The position numbers were made by a program, and so were the translations under genes. DNA of 64,000 nucleotides. Source: Strongyloides papillosus. Taxonomy: Eukaryota > Nematoda > Chromadorea > Rhabditida > Strongyloididae. Shown piece by piece: positions 32,267 through 43,529 of this stretch. The DNA is taken from the NCBI GenBank assembly GCA_005656395.1, contig SRSI01000019.1, forward strand, positions 62,001 to 126,000. The letters run 5' to 3'. Numbering within the stretch: position 1 is the stretch's first letter; each line of letters starts with the position of its first letter. Below the pieces are notes generated by a model. The model was not told the DNA's origin and did not search any database. It saw only the letters and a program-made list of their open reading frames with translations.

Positions 32267-32278
32267 GTTTAAATATTT
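32267..32278 (+). promoter_or_regulatory. GTTTAAATATTT box of TTL-8
   Basis: Exact 12-mer, 86 bp before the ATG at 32353; the flank ACTAAAGTTTAAATATTTG is shared with TTL-10. Confidence 0.5.
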
Positions 32279-32352
32279 GTTTTTTAGTATTTCCAAAATA
32301 ACTTTTAATAATATTTAAAGAAGATTTTTCATTAGTTGTGAAGCATTTATAA

Positions 32353-32843
32353 ATGTTTTCTATTAAAACATTTCTAACATTTCTAGCTATTCTTGTTTAT
32401 CCAACTACTGCATTTTATTCTACATTGTTTCCACGATATTTTACTGGAGTTACTGGAGGTCTCACTTGTAAATATCGAAATATAAAGCATGCTTTAATTG
32501 TGATATCTAAAAGCCCTACTTCTAAGCTAGAAACAACCTTTATCTCTGGCAAAGTTGTACCTTTTGGAAGGAAGTTTTATCTTATTGGAAAGACAAAAAG
32601 CTCTTTAAGACCATGTAAGTGATAATAAAAAAAATTAATAACTTGTTTTTTGTTCTTTATTTTAAAATTATCCATAGTTGTACGGCGTTTGATAAAAATT
32701 CTTACAAAAGAATATATGTTATTGGTATTCCTAAAAAGTACATTACTCGTTCCAGGAGAATTTCCCCTTTTAACGTAAGAAAAATAGAACTATCTCAACT
32801 TCCAGGGAAATTGGTAAAACATGCTACAATTTGGCGGGGTTGA
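32353..32843 (+). CDS. TTL-8, TTL-like gene with a TG splice acceptor
   Basis: Exon 1 32353-32614 and exon 2 32653-32843 would give 150 residues: leader ending YPTTA, GVTGGLTCKYRN, PFGRKFYLIGKTKSSLRP, FVLYFKIIHSC-type strand, GIPKKYITRS, RKIELSQLPGK. All coding sequence is open. The acceptor, however, reads TTTTTG where its sister TTL-10 reads TAAAAG, so the AG is missing; the next AG (CCATAG at 32676-32681) would put exon 2 out of frame. Either the gene died very recently, uses a non-canonical GT-TG intron, or the base is an assembly error. Confidence 0.6.
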
Positions 32844-33970
32844 TGGTTACATAAGATAATTCTAAGAAAAAGAATAAATAAAATAAAAATTTACAGTAAT
32901 TTTAATTTTTTCCTATTTTTATTTTTCATAAATTATTATCATTTCTATTCGAAATAAGTTATGTTGTTATGATCTCTTGTAGTAAATATGATCAAGGGAA
33001 TTTAATATAAGTATTTTCTTCGTTTTAATCATTCGAAAGTTTGTATTTTATTGAGTTATTACGGTTGATCAATGGTAGTTAAAATTCGCATTACAGATGT
33101 ATAGTTATTATAGTCAATAATTTTATAATCATAAGACAAAGTATAGGTTATTTTTTAGTACAAGATAACTCTTCATTTGATCTCCACGGTTTCTGATTTT
33201 AAATTTTTTTTCTTATGAATGAAAGAATTTACAGTTTATATTAAGCAATTGGAAAAATTCTACCATTGATAGAAATTAGGATTTTTGATACATAAATAAG
33301 AATTGATTTATAAATTGTAATGTGTACTCTCAAAATTACAAAGCACTTAATAAGTAGTAATTTTAGTTTACTTATAAAATAATTTTTGAAACATAAAAGT
33401 GCATAATAATCAAATTATTGTACATTAATTAGAAAAACAATATAAATTAATTAGAAAATGTATTTTACTAATAATAGATGACTATTCTTCTTATATAAAA
33501 AGACTGGTGAAATATAAAAATATTTATGTGTGAATTTATTAAATGTTATCTAAAAGTGCTTGAATGGAATAACCTGATATCTATAACCAATATTTATAGT
33601 AAAAATTGAACAACATATTATTCAAGAAAATTTTATTTAACATTAAATTTATTGATAAAAAAGAGTGAGTTATGGAATAATATTTAAAATTAAATATTTT
33701 CAAATGATGTGATTAAAAATTTATTTAAAAAATTTTATTTTTATAATCAATTATGATTACTTATTACATAAATAAAATAATTCACTCGGGGTAATTCCAT
33801 CTTTTTCGTTGTAAATATTATCGTGTTATCATGTAGTTGTATCAAATCGTAATTTAATTAAATCAAATGTTGAATTTTTAATGAAAATCCGATTTCTAAA
33901 AATGTTTAAATTTAGTTAATAAAGAACATAAAGGAAGTATAAATATTTAAAATTTCAATCTTTGTTTTAT
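32844..33970. other. spacer, duplicated at 37.0-38.1 kb
   Basis: The downstream region of TTL-8 resembles that of TTL-10 (for example TTATTACGGTTGATCAAT at 33056 and 37228). No gene recognised. Confidence 0.55.
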
Positions 33971-34158
33971 GATTCTTTAAATATTAAATTTTAAATGTGT
34001 TATACATTACACGCGTAATGTATCATATTTCTAATGACATCAAATTAAAAATATAAATAGAATTGTTTTTATAAAATAGTTATTCTAAACACAAGTAGAG
34101 TTGGGGTAAGTGGCTATTTTTTAATGATGTTTTATTTTACTTTTTTAGTTTTATAACT

Positions 34159-34495
34159 AATAAGATATAGCCATATCTTAAGTAGAAGTTCTGATTTTTG
34201 TAATTTTGGAATAAGGTTTAGTGAACCAATCCCAAGGTTTTTATTCATTCTTTTTATTCATTTTAAAATATTAGTTAACTAAGTTGTGAATTTGGAGATC
34301 TTATATTTATATTGTTAAAAATTTAACTACTTGTATTGTGTAAGTATAATGTTGTCTTTGTTTAATATTGTATTGTGTCTCTCTCAAGGTGGCCACATAA
34401 ATACTTTACTTATAGTTAATAAATAAAATTTATACAGATCTGAGTTTTTGTTCTAATAGGAATTGACGCCAGCAACAACTTATTAAATTTTTACT
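34159..34495 (+). mobile_element. solo LTR, 337 bp, plus orientation
   Basis: Same family and length as 2854-3190, opposite orientation. It starts AATAAGATATAGCC and ends TTTTTACT, with target duplicate AACT (34155-34158 and 34496-34499). It contains GGTGGCCAC near 34390. It lies about 130 bp upstream of TTL-9. Confidence 0.88.
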
Positions 34496-34622
34496 AACTT
34501 ATAAATAAATTTGTGTTGAAATTGGTAAATAATTTATGATAAAATGTTTGTTTTCTAACATTTTGTACGACAATTTCCAGTATTTAAAGAAATTTTTCCC
34601 AACATTAATCAAACATTTATAA

Positions 34623-35077
34623 ATGGTTACTTTTAAAACGTTTATAATACATTTAATTATTCTTACCTATGAAATTACAGATGCATTTTGGTTTAATCCA
34701 TTTAAGTTATATTCAGTTGGAATTTCAGGAGCTATCAGTTGTAAATTTTCTAAAAGCGGGGTTATTCGCATTTTTATTTCTAAAGACTATCGTCGTCATA
34801 TAGAAAAAAATTATATTGCTTCAAAAATTGTAAGTTACTGAACTATATTTTATCTTGTTGGAATGCTTAGAAGTTTTGGAAAATCTCGTAAGTTGTATGA
34901 AAAAATTAACAACAACTTTCTAAATTCTTTTTGTAAAAATCATGCATAACTGTATGCATCCCAAAGCTCCACTACGAAAAAATACACGTCAGTGAGATTT
35001 CTCAAGGGTGTATCAATAAAAGCAAACGACCACAATTTTACTTTATGGGAATAATAGAATTATCTGACCCTAAATGA
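34623..35077 (+). pseudogene. TTL-9, TTL-like copy with nonsense codon and lost acceptor
   Basis: Closest to TTL-11. Exon 1 (34623-34887) is open except for TGA at 34839-34841, where TTL-11 has GGA. Kept parts: leader IIHLIILTYEITDA, GISGAISCKFSKSG, FYLVGML. The donor GTAAGT at 34888 is good, but the acceptor region reads CTAAATTC where TTL-11 has TAAAGTTC, so the AG is gone. Exon 2 keeps VKIMHNC and IIELSD with a frame change between. Dead by several lesions. Confidence 0.8.
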
Positions 35078-36435
35078 AATAAGATAAGACCTACTGGATT
35101 AAATAAGATCGGATAAATATAATACAAGTAGAAAATGAACTAAACATAAAAATTGAACATCTTTACTTTTATTTTACAATTTTTGAAACTATTAATTAAG
35201 TATAATTAAAAGAAGTAATGATTTTAATTTTTATATCATTTTATATTATTATCTTTTGAAATATGTTTTATTTTGTTGATAAATACATAAAAATAATTTT
35301 AGCATAGTAAAGTGTGCTCTTAATAATTTTTAAATTTGCAAAGAATTATTTTCAAGTAAATGAGAAATAAATTTAGAAAAATATCCTAATACATGTAGAA
35401 TATATTTATAAAATGATATTAAAATTTTAAGGAAAGTTTTTCAATAATTTACTCTTAATATTAGATATGTATTGTGAATTGATGATAAGATTTAATTAAT
35501 CATAAAAAGTTCTTATGACATTTGGCTTGACATTTAAAAAAATATTCTAACTTGAGTTTGAATTTATATTGATGGATTTTAAATATTACAAAGAATAATA
35601 AGATATATATAATGAAAAACGATTAAAGTATTTTATTCTGTATTCTATTTATATCACTTTTTTCATCGTGGGCGGTATTTGAGGGAACTGGTCTCGAGTT
35701 GATCTATTTATTTTTGACAATTTCTAGATTTACATTATTTTTAAGGTTAACAAAATTTGTAAACATTATAGAAATATATAAAGATATCCATATCTGCTTT
35801 TTTTTATTTCTATTAAAAATATAAAAATAATGTAGATAATTATTTGTTACCAATATAAATGTAAAAATTTCGCAAAATAAAGTTTTTACAATATTTATTA
35901 ATAAAAAAATTAAATTTCAAAACAATTTATTTGAAACGTATTAAATAAAATTGTGATTAGTAATAGTATACGCACTAAGTTTTAATGGAATATTATAAAA
36001 GCAAACCAATTAAAAGGCAATTTATCGTTGATGACTTAATGTTAAATTGGTTATTAACAAATAAATTTAATACTCTTTTTATGATGTTTTTTTAAAAAAA
36101 TTAATAGTGATAAAACCACTAAACTGTGGAAGCAACAACTACTGAATTTAAAAAGCTTAGAATGGTTTAATAAAAAAATCTCTTCTACAAAATTCAAATG
36201 CATTGGTAGTTTATGATTAATTTTTTTTATACAAAATAATCTATTTACAATATTTCCAACTAATTAATTGTAAATACTTTTTTGTTTTCATGAAACATTA
36301 TTTAAACAATGATTAATTAAATGTTTTTTATTTAAAAAATATCTAATTTCGGAAACGATAAAATTTAATTAACAAACAAGAAAAAAGAAGTAAAAAACAT
36401 TTAATTCTACAATCACTGTTTAATATTATTATTAC
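35078..36435. other. spacer, copy of the 31-32 kb region
   Basis: No gene recognised. It mirrors 31.2-32.3 kb in order and content and leads into the TTL-10 promoter. Confidence 0.55.
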
Positions 36436-36441
36436 ACTAAA

Positions 36442-36453
36442 GTTTAAATATTT
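36442..36453 (+). promoter_or_regulatory. GTTTAAATATTT box of TTL-10
   Basis: Exact 12-mer, 86 bp before the ATG at 36528. Confidence 0.5.
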
Positions 36454-36527
36454 GTCTTTTAGTATTTCCAAAATAACTTTTAATAATATTTAAAGAAGAT
36501 TTTTCATTAGTAGTGAAGCATTTTTAA

Positions 36528-37017
36528 ATGTTTAGTATTAAAAAATATATTATACTTTTTACTATTCTTATTTATCCAACTACTGCATTCTTTCGAATAT
36601 TTCCACGATATCTTACTGGAGTTACTGGAGGTCTAACGTGTAGATATCGTCATGTAAAATTTGCTTACATTGTGATATCTAAAGATCCTACTCCTAAACT
36701 AGGAAGAAACATTGTCTCTGGCAAAATCGTAACTTTTGGAAGAAAATTTTATCTTGTTGGAAAAACTAGGAGCTTTCTTAGGCCGTGTAAGTGATTATAT
36801 AAAAAAATTAATATTTTTTTTAAAAGTTCTTTATTTTAAAATTATTCATAATTGTAATCTATTTAATAAGAATTATTACAAAAGAGTATATGTCGTTGCT
36901 ATCCCTAAAAAGCATATCACTCGTTCCAGGAGATTTATCTATTTTAATGTAAAAAAAATAGAACTATCCAAACTTCCAGGAAAATTAATAAAACATGCTG
37001 CAATTGAGCGTGTTTAA
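36528..37017 (+). CDS. TTL-10, secreted transthyretin-like protein, 149 aa
   Basis: Exons 36528-36786 and 36827-37017; intron GTAAGT...TAAAAG, 40 nt, phase 1. The signal peptide ends near YPTTA (residue 20). Then YLTGVTGGLTCRYRHVKFA, VTFGRKFYLVGKTRSFLRP before the intron, FLYFKIIHNCN, VVAIPKKHITRSRR and VKKIELSKLPGK. The mature protein is strongly basic. It is the intact sister of TTL-8 in a duplicated block, and it best fits the TTL pattern: G-x-L-T-C, G-x-x-F-Y-L-x-G, K-I-I-H-x-C, I-P-x-x-[YHI], I-E-L. The fold call is good; the function is unknown. Confidence 0.78.
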
Positions 37018-38100
37018 TGATAGAATAAGATAATTTTAAGAAAAAGAATAAATTAAATAAAAATTACAGTAATTTTATATTTTTTTTTGTCTTTAATTAA
37101 CTTGAATTTTTATTACTGATACATAGAAAGGTTTTGTTGTTGATATCTCATTTTAGTAAATAAGATCGTGACAATTTAATCTAATTATTTTCTTCGATTT
37201 TTAGTATTCGAAAGTTTGTATTCTATTCAGTTATTACGGTTGATCAATAGTGATTTATTTTGCATTACATATCACTATCACTAGTTAAAGTAATCAATAA
37301 TTTTATTATCATAATACAAATCATAGGTTATATTTCATTACAGCAAAACCCTTTCTTGGATTTTCACGGTTAATAAATTAAATTTGTTGTTTTTATGAAT
37401 AAAGAAATTTACAACTCCTATTCAATTATACAAAAAATTTATCATTGATAGATATTATGATTTTAATACATAAATTAGAATTAATTTAGAAATAGTAACG
37501 TTTACTTTTGAATTTACGAAACATTTAAAAAATAGTAGTTTTAATTTACTTATAAATTAAATCTTGAAAAATAAAAGTACATAATAACCAAAATATAGTA
37601 TATTGTTTAGGCAAATAGTATTAAAGTAATTAGTAAAGATTTTTAATAAATAATAGCAAAACATACTGTTAATAGATGAAATTAATAAAATATAAAGATG
37701 GATGTGTCCGAATTTTTTTATATCTCATTTTGAAGTATTAGAATGAAATAACCCGATATCTACCACCAGTATTTATAGTAAAAATTGTATGAAATATTGT
37801 TAAAAATGTAAAATTATAGTTAACATAATGATTATTGATGAAAAGTGAACTATATAATAACATACAAAACTGAATATTTTCAAATTATGTGATTAAAAAT
37901 TTATTTAAAAAATTTTTATTGCTATAATTAATTATAAATATTTTTATATAAATATTATAATTCATTTAAGATATTTTCAATTTTTTGTGAGTTTTTTTTG
38001 TTATCGTGAAGTTGTATCAAATCATATTTTAGTTAAATCAAATTTAAATTTTTTTAATGAATATCTAGTTTCTGAAAATGCTAAAATTTAGTTAGTAAAG
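37018..38100. other. spacer, copy of the 33-34 kb region
   Basis: No gene recognised. It resembles the sequence downstream of TTL-8 but lacks the solo LTR. Confidence 0.5.
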
Positions 38101-38251
38101 ATAGTAAAAGAATTAAAAATGTTTAAAATTTTAATCTTTGTTTTATGATTCTTCTCATATTAAATTTTAAATATTTATTTTCTAACATTATTTATGATAA
38201 TTTTTAGTATTTAAATAAATTTTTAAACAACAGCAGTAAAATATTCGTAAA

Positions 38252-38742
38252 ATGGTCATATTTAAATTATTTATCATATTTTTAATTATTCTTATCTATG
38301 AAATTACAGAAGCACTATGCTTTGGTCCATTTAAGATATATTCAACTGAAATATCGGGTGCTCTCTACTGTATGTATTCCAAAAGCGGAATTGCTCGAAT
38401 TTTGATATCATATGACAATCGCCGTTACGTAGTTAAAAATTATATTGCTGCAAAAACTGTAACATATGGAACTAACTTTTATCTTGCTGGAATGATTAAA
38501 AGTCATAAAAAACCTTGTAAGTTTCATAGAAAAATTTAACATTTTTTAAAGTTCTTTTTGTAAAAATTATTCATAATTGTGTGCCTTCCAAGCCAAGCTA
38601 CGAAAAATTGTTTGTAAAAGAAATTCCTCGAAGGTGTATCGTAAAAAGCAAAAAACCAAAATTTTGCTTTATGGAAATAATGGAATTATCCAAACTTAAA
38701 GGGACTATTATAAAATCTACTGGACTACATAAAATTGAATAA
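38252..38742 (+). CDS. TTL-11, secreted transthyretin-like protein, 151 aa
   Basis: Exons 38252-38516 and 38552-38742; intron GTAAGT...TTAAAG, 35 nt. The signal peptide ends near YEITEA. Mature part: IYSTEISGALYCMYSKSGIARILIS, TVTYGTNFYLAGMIKSHKKP, FLFVKIIHNCV, VKEIPRRCIVKSKKP, MEIMELSKLKG. It has extra cysteines (RRC, KFC) that most copies lack. It is the intact sister of TTL-9 and shows the codons TTL-9 lost. A TTTAAATATTT box lies near 38179, within 75 bp of the ATG. Confidence 0.77.
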
Positions 38743-39410
38743 ATTTAGTTCAAATAGAAAATAAATTAAAAATAAAAATTTTTACCTTTATTTTACAATT
38801 TTTGAAACAAATACAAATAATAAAATAAAGGCTTTGATTTTTAAATCGTTTTATATTAATATCTGATAAAATTTGCTTCTTACTTAACGAAAGTTTTTTA
38901 AGTATATTTACAACCTATGTGCGAAAAAGTATTAAAATAACTAGTGAATTTTATTAATAATTAATAGCAAAAATATTATATACATATTAATACATGATTA
39001 GGAGACTAATAAATATAAATAAACAATATGTAGAAATATTCATACAATCATATTTTAAATATCATTTAGAGGCTTCAGAATAGAGTAAACCAATATCTGC
39101 ATTTAATAATAAAAATTTCAAAAAAAAGTATCTAAATAAATGTTAACAATTAAAAATGAATTACATAAAAGTATGTAGTAATTTTAAGTACTTTATAATG
39201 TTTAAAATAAAGATTAAATAAATAATTCATTTAAAATATTTTTACTTAATTTGTTCCTGAATGCTTTTTTTCATAAAACTTTATTAAATAGTCATAAATT
39301 ACATAACATTTTCACCTATTTATAAAATATTAGATTGCTACAATATCGAAATTAAATAATATGCAAAATAAAGATATTTAAGTCAACATTTTTGACCTAT
39401 AATTCCTTGT
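38743..39410. other. A/T-rich spacer
   Basis: No gene recognised between TTL-11 and TTL-12. Confidence 0.45.
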
Positions 39411-39517
39411 ACGTTAAAGTTTAAATATTTTTTTTGCATTAAGCGTTGCAAATTTCAATATACAATTAATTTCATAAATTAAAAATCATAAAATTTTTTC
39501 TCAGGATGTATTAAAAT

Positions 39518-39956
39518 ATGTTTATAATATTTTAAATTTTTTTCATCCACAAACCTACTAAAGCTATTTTTCCATTTGAAAAATGTTAAGCTGGAATAGC
39601 ATTACGTATAAAATGTAAGTGTTATAAAGTAAGATAACCTCATGTTATGATGTCCGATATCGCCGCCCTTTTCCAGATGTTAAGTCTTTTGTTCAAATAT
39701 TTGTTAGATAAAATGACGTATTTTTTTTGACTGGAAGAACTAGACGTTTGTAAAAGCTTGTAAGTGATTTTTTAAGAACTCATAACTTCTTTTATTAAAC
39801 ACTTTACATAGAAATACTTTAATGATCTATAAGGTATAAAGTCTCATACGGTAAATATTAATTAAAAAAGTACCTCAAAAATTTAAATGTAGATAGAGGT
39901 TAGACAAGACTTTTTTTGATACTGGAACTATAGATTTTGGGACTACTCCATCATAA
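39518..39956 (+). pseudogene. TTL-12, decayed TTL-like pseudogene
   Basis: An exact GTTTAAATATTT box at 39419 precedes ATG 39518. The frame has TAA at codon 6, then FFIHKPTKAIFPFEKC, AGIALRIKCKC, PHVMMSD with further stops, and ends LTGRTRR before a GTAAGT donor near 39770. Exon 2 remnants end GTIDFGTTPS. At least four stops; clearly dead. Confidence 0.68.
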
Positions 39957-40332
39957 TTAAAAATTTATAGTTAAACTAGGTATTTAAAATCTTTTAACAA
40001 AGAGCATTACCAAAACGCTTCTCATAATAGAGTATCATTGGATGAAAATACTACTAAAATAGACAGTAATGGCCGTAAATAAGGAGCCTGGGAAGGCAGT
40101 ATCTTAAAAAAATAAGAAATCTAGCAAAAAATCATCATAAAATGAAAGCCTTCTAACAAAAAACTAGAGTGAGTGAAGAATATAATATTTTATTATCTCA
40201 TTTTGATAATTTTCAAAAGTAATGATTTAAATAAGATTAATAGAAATGATGACTTTGATTTTACTATTGTTTAATATTATTGTTTTATTAGGAAAATTGA
40301 TATCACATTTGGGCAAATAGTAAAATTTTATA

Positions 40333-41235
40333 CAGGGTGGGCCAAAAGTCATGTCAAAGTTGGATGGAACACATTATAAATGTTATAATTTTTCATATAA
40401 TTGACATATATAAATGATATTATACGCATTTTGTAGAGGATGATTTATAGAATAATATACCACAAGATCGTTCTCAAGAATGATCTTATCGAAAAGTTGT
40501 ATTAAATTAAATAAAAATGTTTATATTTCTGCTTTAAAAGTGCATCTTATTATATTTCAATTGATTAAAAAATAAATGCTAGATGCTTAAAATGGTAGTT
40601 AAAAACATTTTTCTTCATAAAATATTTTGTTTATACAACATTAATTTCCTTCATATATTTCAAATATTTTTTATAGTTGTTACCTCTTTAAGAAAGTATT
40701 CTACTGTAGAACGGACAAAAATAGTTCGTGATTGCTACACCAACAGATGTTCAATCGTTACAACTCAAAAATTATTCAAAACCTATTACAATGTGACCCA
40801 AGCTTCGTCAAGACATGCATTATTAAGTGTTGTAAATCATTTCAAAGAGTTAAATAAAACAATTTAATAAGAGTAATATGTAATGTTTTATAATGAACAA
40901 GCTTGTGCAAGAAATTAAATGGTCATCATTTAAAAGATTACATTTTTCATACATAATTGCGTGAAATATTGACCTATTACGAATTGTATCCATGTGTTTT
41001 AAACTTAAAAATAAGTTTAAATTGAAAAAAAAATTAAGAAATACTTTTTTTAAATGTAAAATATTAAGAAATTAAAAAACTTTTTTTTAAGTTCATTCTT
41101 GAGAACGATCTTGTAATATATTATTCTCTAACAAATTCTCTACAAAATGCGTATAATATCATAAAAATATGTCGCCTACAAAAAAAGTTATAAAGTGTTT
41201 TATTTCAACTGTGTCGTGACTTTTGGCCCACCCTG
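40333..41235. mobile_element. Tc1/mariner-superfamily deletion derivative, 903 bp
   Basis: Termini CAGGGTGGGCCAAAAGTCA and its inverse, with TA on both sides (40331-40332 and 41236-41237). The inverted repeats extend about 150 bp with mismatches (both arms contain ATTATACGCATTTTGTAGAG and AGATCGTTCTCAAGAATGA). The inside keeps only the N-terminal part of a transposase. Confidence 0.88.
40583..40867 (+). pseudogene. transposase N-terminal helix-turn-helix fragment
   Basis: Codons for YSTVERTKIVRDCYTNRCSI and then a second stretch ending VVNHFKELNKTI fit the first helix-turn-helix of Tc1/mariner-type transposases (Y-S-x-E-E-R-x-x-I-V ... x-F-E-E-T-G-S-V). The catalytic domain is absent, so it could at most bind DNA. 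The residues before KYST are probably not translated. Confidence 0.6.
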
Positions 41236-41872
41236 TATAACTGATAGATAATCAGATCAGTAAGGTAGCAATGCTAGAAGGTCTTCAGAAATATAGGATA
41301 ATTACTCAAAGTATTCAGGACTATACGAGAAGCATAAAGGAAGACTTCATTAGAAATATAAATAAGTATAAAATAACAAAAACGGGATCTGAAATGAATT
41401 ACATTAAAATAGAATTACAATTACATTAATATAAGATATTTTGAAATGACGAAATGATGATGAAATAAGAGTTTATATATACAATTTGGTTATCATTTTC
41501 GTTGTAGAATCATTTTGTTTTACTTAAAAAATAAATTATTTCTATAATCTTATAGTTTTCTGCAGTATAAATGAAAATATTTACTTTTGACATGCTCAAT
41601 TTTAAATAGAAGAATATTTTATAATTAAAAAAATTATTAAATCAAATGTCATTAAGTTATTATGTCTTTAACACAATCTATAATATCTGATACCACAATG
41701 TTTCAATTTTGAGGTGTACAACAATGTAAAAAATATTATTAAATATTAAAAATCATATTTTTTATACCTTGATTTTTCCTATGTTTTATTTTTAAATGTT
41801 TAATTGTTATATATTGCTTGGTAATTTTCAAATATTGAATGAATTTTTTTACTAGCCTTTAATTGTTTTCAT

Positions 41873-42323
41873 ATATAGGTATTTAAAATATTATTAATTA
41901 ATTTCATCAATATAACAGATGAAATTCATTTTTTTTCTGTTTAAAGTTTTAATGAAATTGTTTAACTCTTATTTGTGAAATTAATAGAAAAGGAAATGCA
42001 ATGTTTTATTTGAAAAACATAACTTTGTAAATTGATTGAAACTTGTTGATGAAGCACATGTTTTTTATGAAAATTTTTTTTATCTACAAGAAAAAATTGA
42101 AGTATAATGATCCCTGATAAATAACTATATAAAAAATTAAAAGCTATTTATTACTATTAACTATTAAAATTGTTCATCATTGCGAGTATTATAATTTTTT
42201 CAAGAAAAAGTATACGTCTAACAAATTTCTATTATACATATAATAAGAATTAAATGGTAAAAATCAGGCATTTTTGTAGAACATTTGGAGTTAACAAGCC
42301 TAAAAGAACCAGTACTTGGATGA
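41873..42323 (+). pseudogene. TTL-13, decayed TTL-like pseudogene
   Basis: Leader remnant VFKILLINFINITDEIHFFS resembles TTL-15's. Then LTLICEINRKGNAMFYL matches the G-x-x-x-C...RxGxAxxxL strand pair, and further right KIVHHCEYYN matches the exon 2 motif. The start is ATA, stops and shifts are frequent, and the donor is lost. It is close to TTL-14/15 in sequence. Confidence 0.65.
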
Positions 42324-42767
42324 ATTTGGAGTAGAAAAGAAAGTATGTAAATTACAATTCTTTTTATTAAAACAACAAAGTAAATATGAAAATAAAATAA
42401 TTTTCTATTTTACTTTGACATATTAAAGGTTTCTGAGTTTATAATACTTGTAAAAATAATGAATTCTGTTTTTTATCATTTAAATTATCATTCTAGGAAA
42501 AATAGTTTTTTCAGTAAATACATAAACAGTATGCATTTTTTAATCAATAAACCATATTTGTAAATTTGAAAAAAACTATAATATAATACATGGAGGATAG
42601 CGTAGATAAATTTGAAAAAAAATTTTTAACAATGTAGCAAAATGTTATCACAATAATCATCAAACATTTTCAATTCTACAAACAAGGAATTAGTTAGCAT
42701 TAAAAAGGAACATCAATAAATATTAAAAATAAAATTTTTTTAATTCGCAGGTTATTCTTGCAAAAAA

Positions 42768-42779
42768 TTTTAAATATTT
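42768..42779 (+). promoter_or_regulatory. TTTAAATATTT box of TTL-14
   Basis: About 75-86 bp before the ATG at 42854; a TATA-like ATATATAATGAAT follows near 42812. Confidence 0.45.
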
Positions 42780-42853
42780 AATTACTACTATTTCGCTTAA
42801 TAATTTCCGATATATAATGAATTTTTTCCAATACATCTTTTAAACATTTTCAA

Positions 42854-43347
42854 ATGTTACAATTTAATGTATTACTAGTATTCTTAGTTATTTTCATCAA
42901 TAAATCAGATGGGTTTCTTTTTAGACCTGCTGAATATTTTACTAGAATAGCTGGAGATATATTTTGTCCACTAAACAAAAGAGGGTATGCTACTATGTAT
43001 CTACTGGAAAAAGACTTACGCCAAAATAAAATGATACTTGTTCAAAGGGCTCATGTTACGTTTGGATCTCCATTTTCTCTTATGGCAAGGGTTAGAAGTT
43101 ATAGGAGACCTGGTAAGTGATTATTAGAAAAAATAATAATTATTTACTAGAATTTTACCTCAAAGTTGAACATAATTGTCAACAGACTATTTCTGGTCAA
43201 AATATGACAAGTATTCTACCAATTCCTTCACAGTACGTAAAGAGAGTAGTAAAAAATAAATTCCTAGGGCAAGGCTATTATTTAAAAAATATTAATTTAT
43301 TTGCACTAAAAGGTTCAAGACTAAGAATGCGTATGAGTGGAAGGTAA
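42854..43347 (+). CDS. TTL-14, secreted transthyretin-like protein, 151 aa
   Basis: Exons 42854-43112 and 43151-43347; intron GTAAGT...ACTAG, 38 nt. The signal peptide ends near NKSDG. Mature part: FTRIAGDIFCPLNKRGYATMYL, VTFGSPFSLMARVRSYRRP, EFYLKVEHNCQQ, LPIPSQYVKRV, LKNINLFALKG. The last strand is INLF, not the usual IELS. The tail is rich in Arg and Met. Joining the exons is forced, because the intron holds an in-frame stop. Confidence 0.77.
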
Positions 43348-43529
43348 AGTATTAAATTATAATTTTTTTTATTAAAACAACGGAGTAAATATAAAACTAA
43401 AGTAATTTTTAATCTTGTTTGAACATATTTCTAAGGTTTTTGAATTTATAACACTTATAAAAATAATGACTTTTGTCTTTTATCTCATTAATTATCATTT
43501 TTTGAAAAAAAGTTTCTTCTGCCAATATA

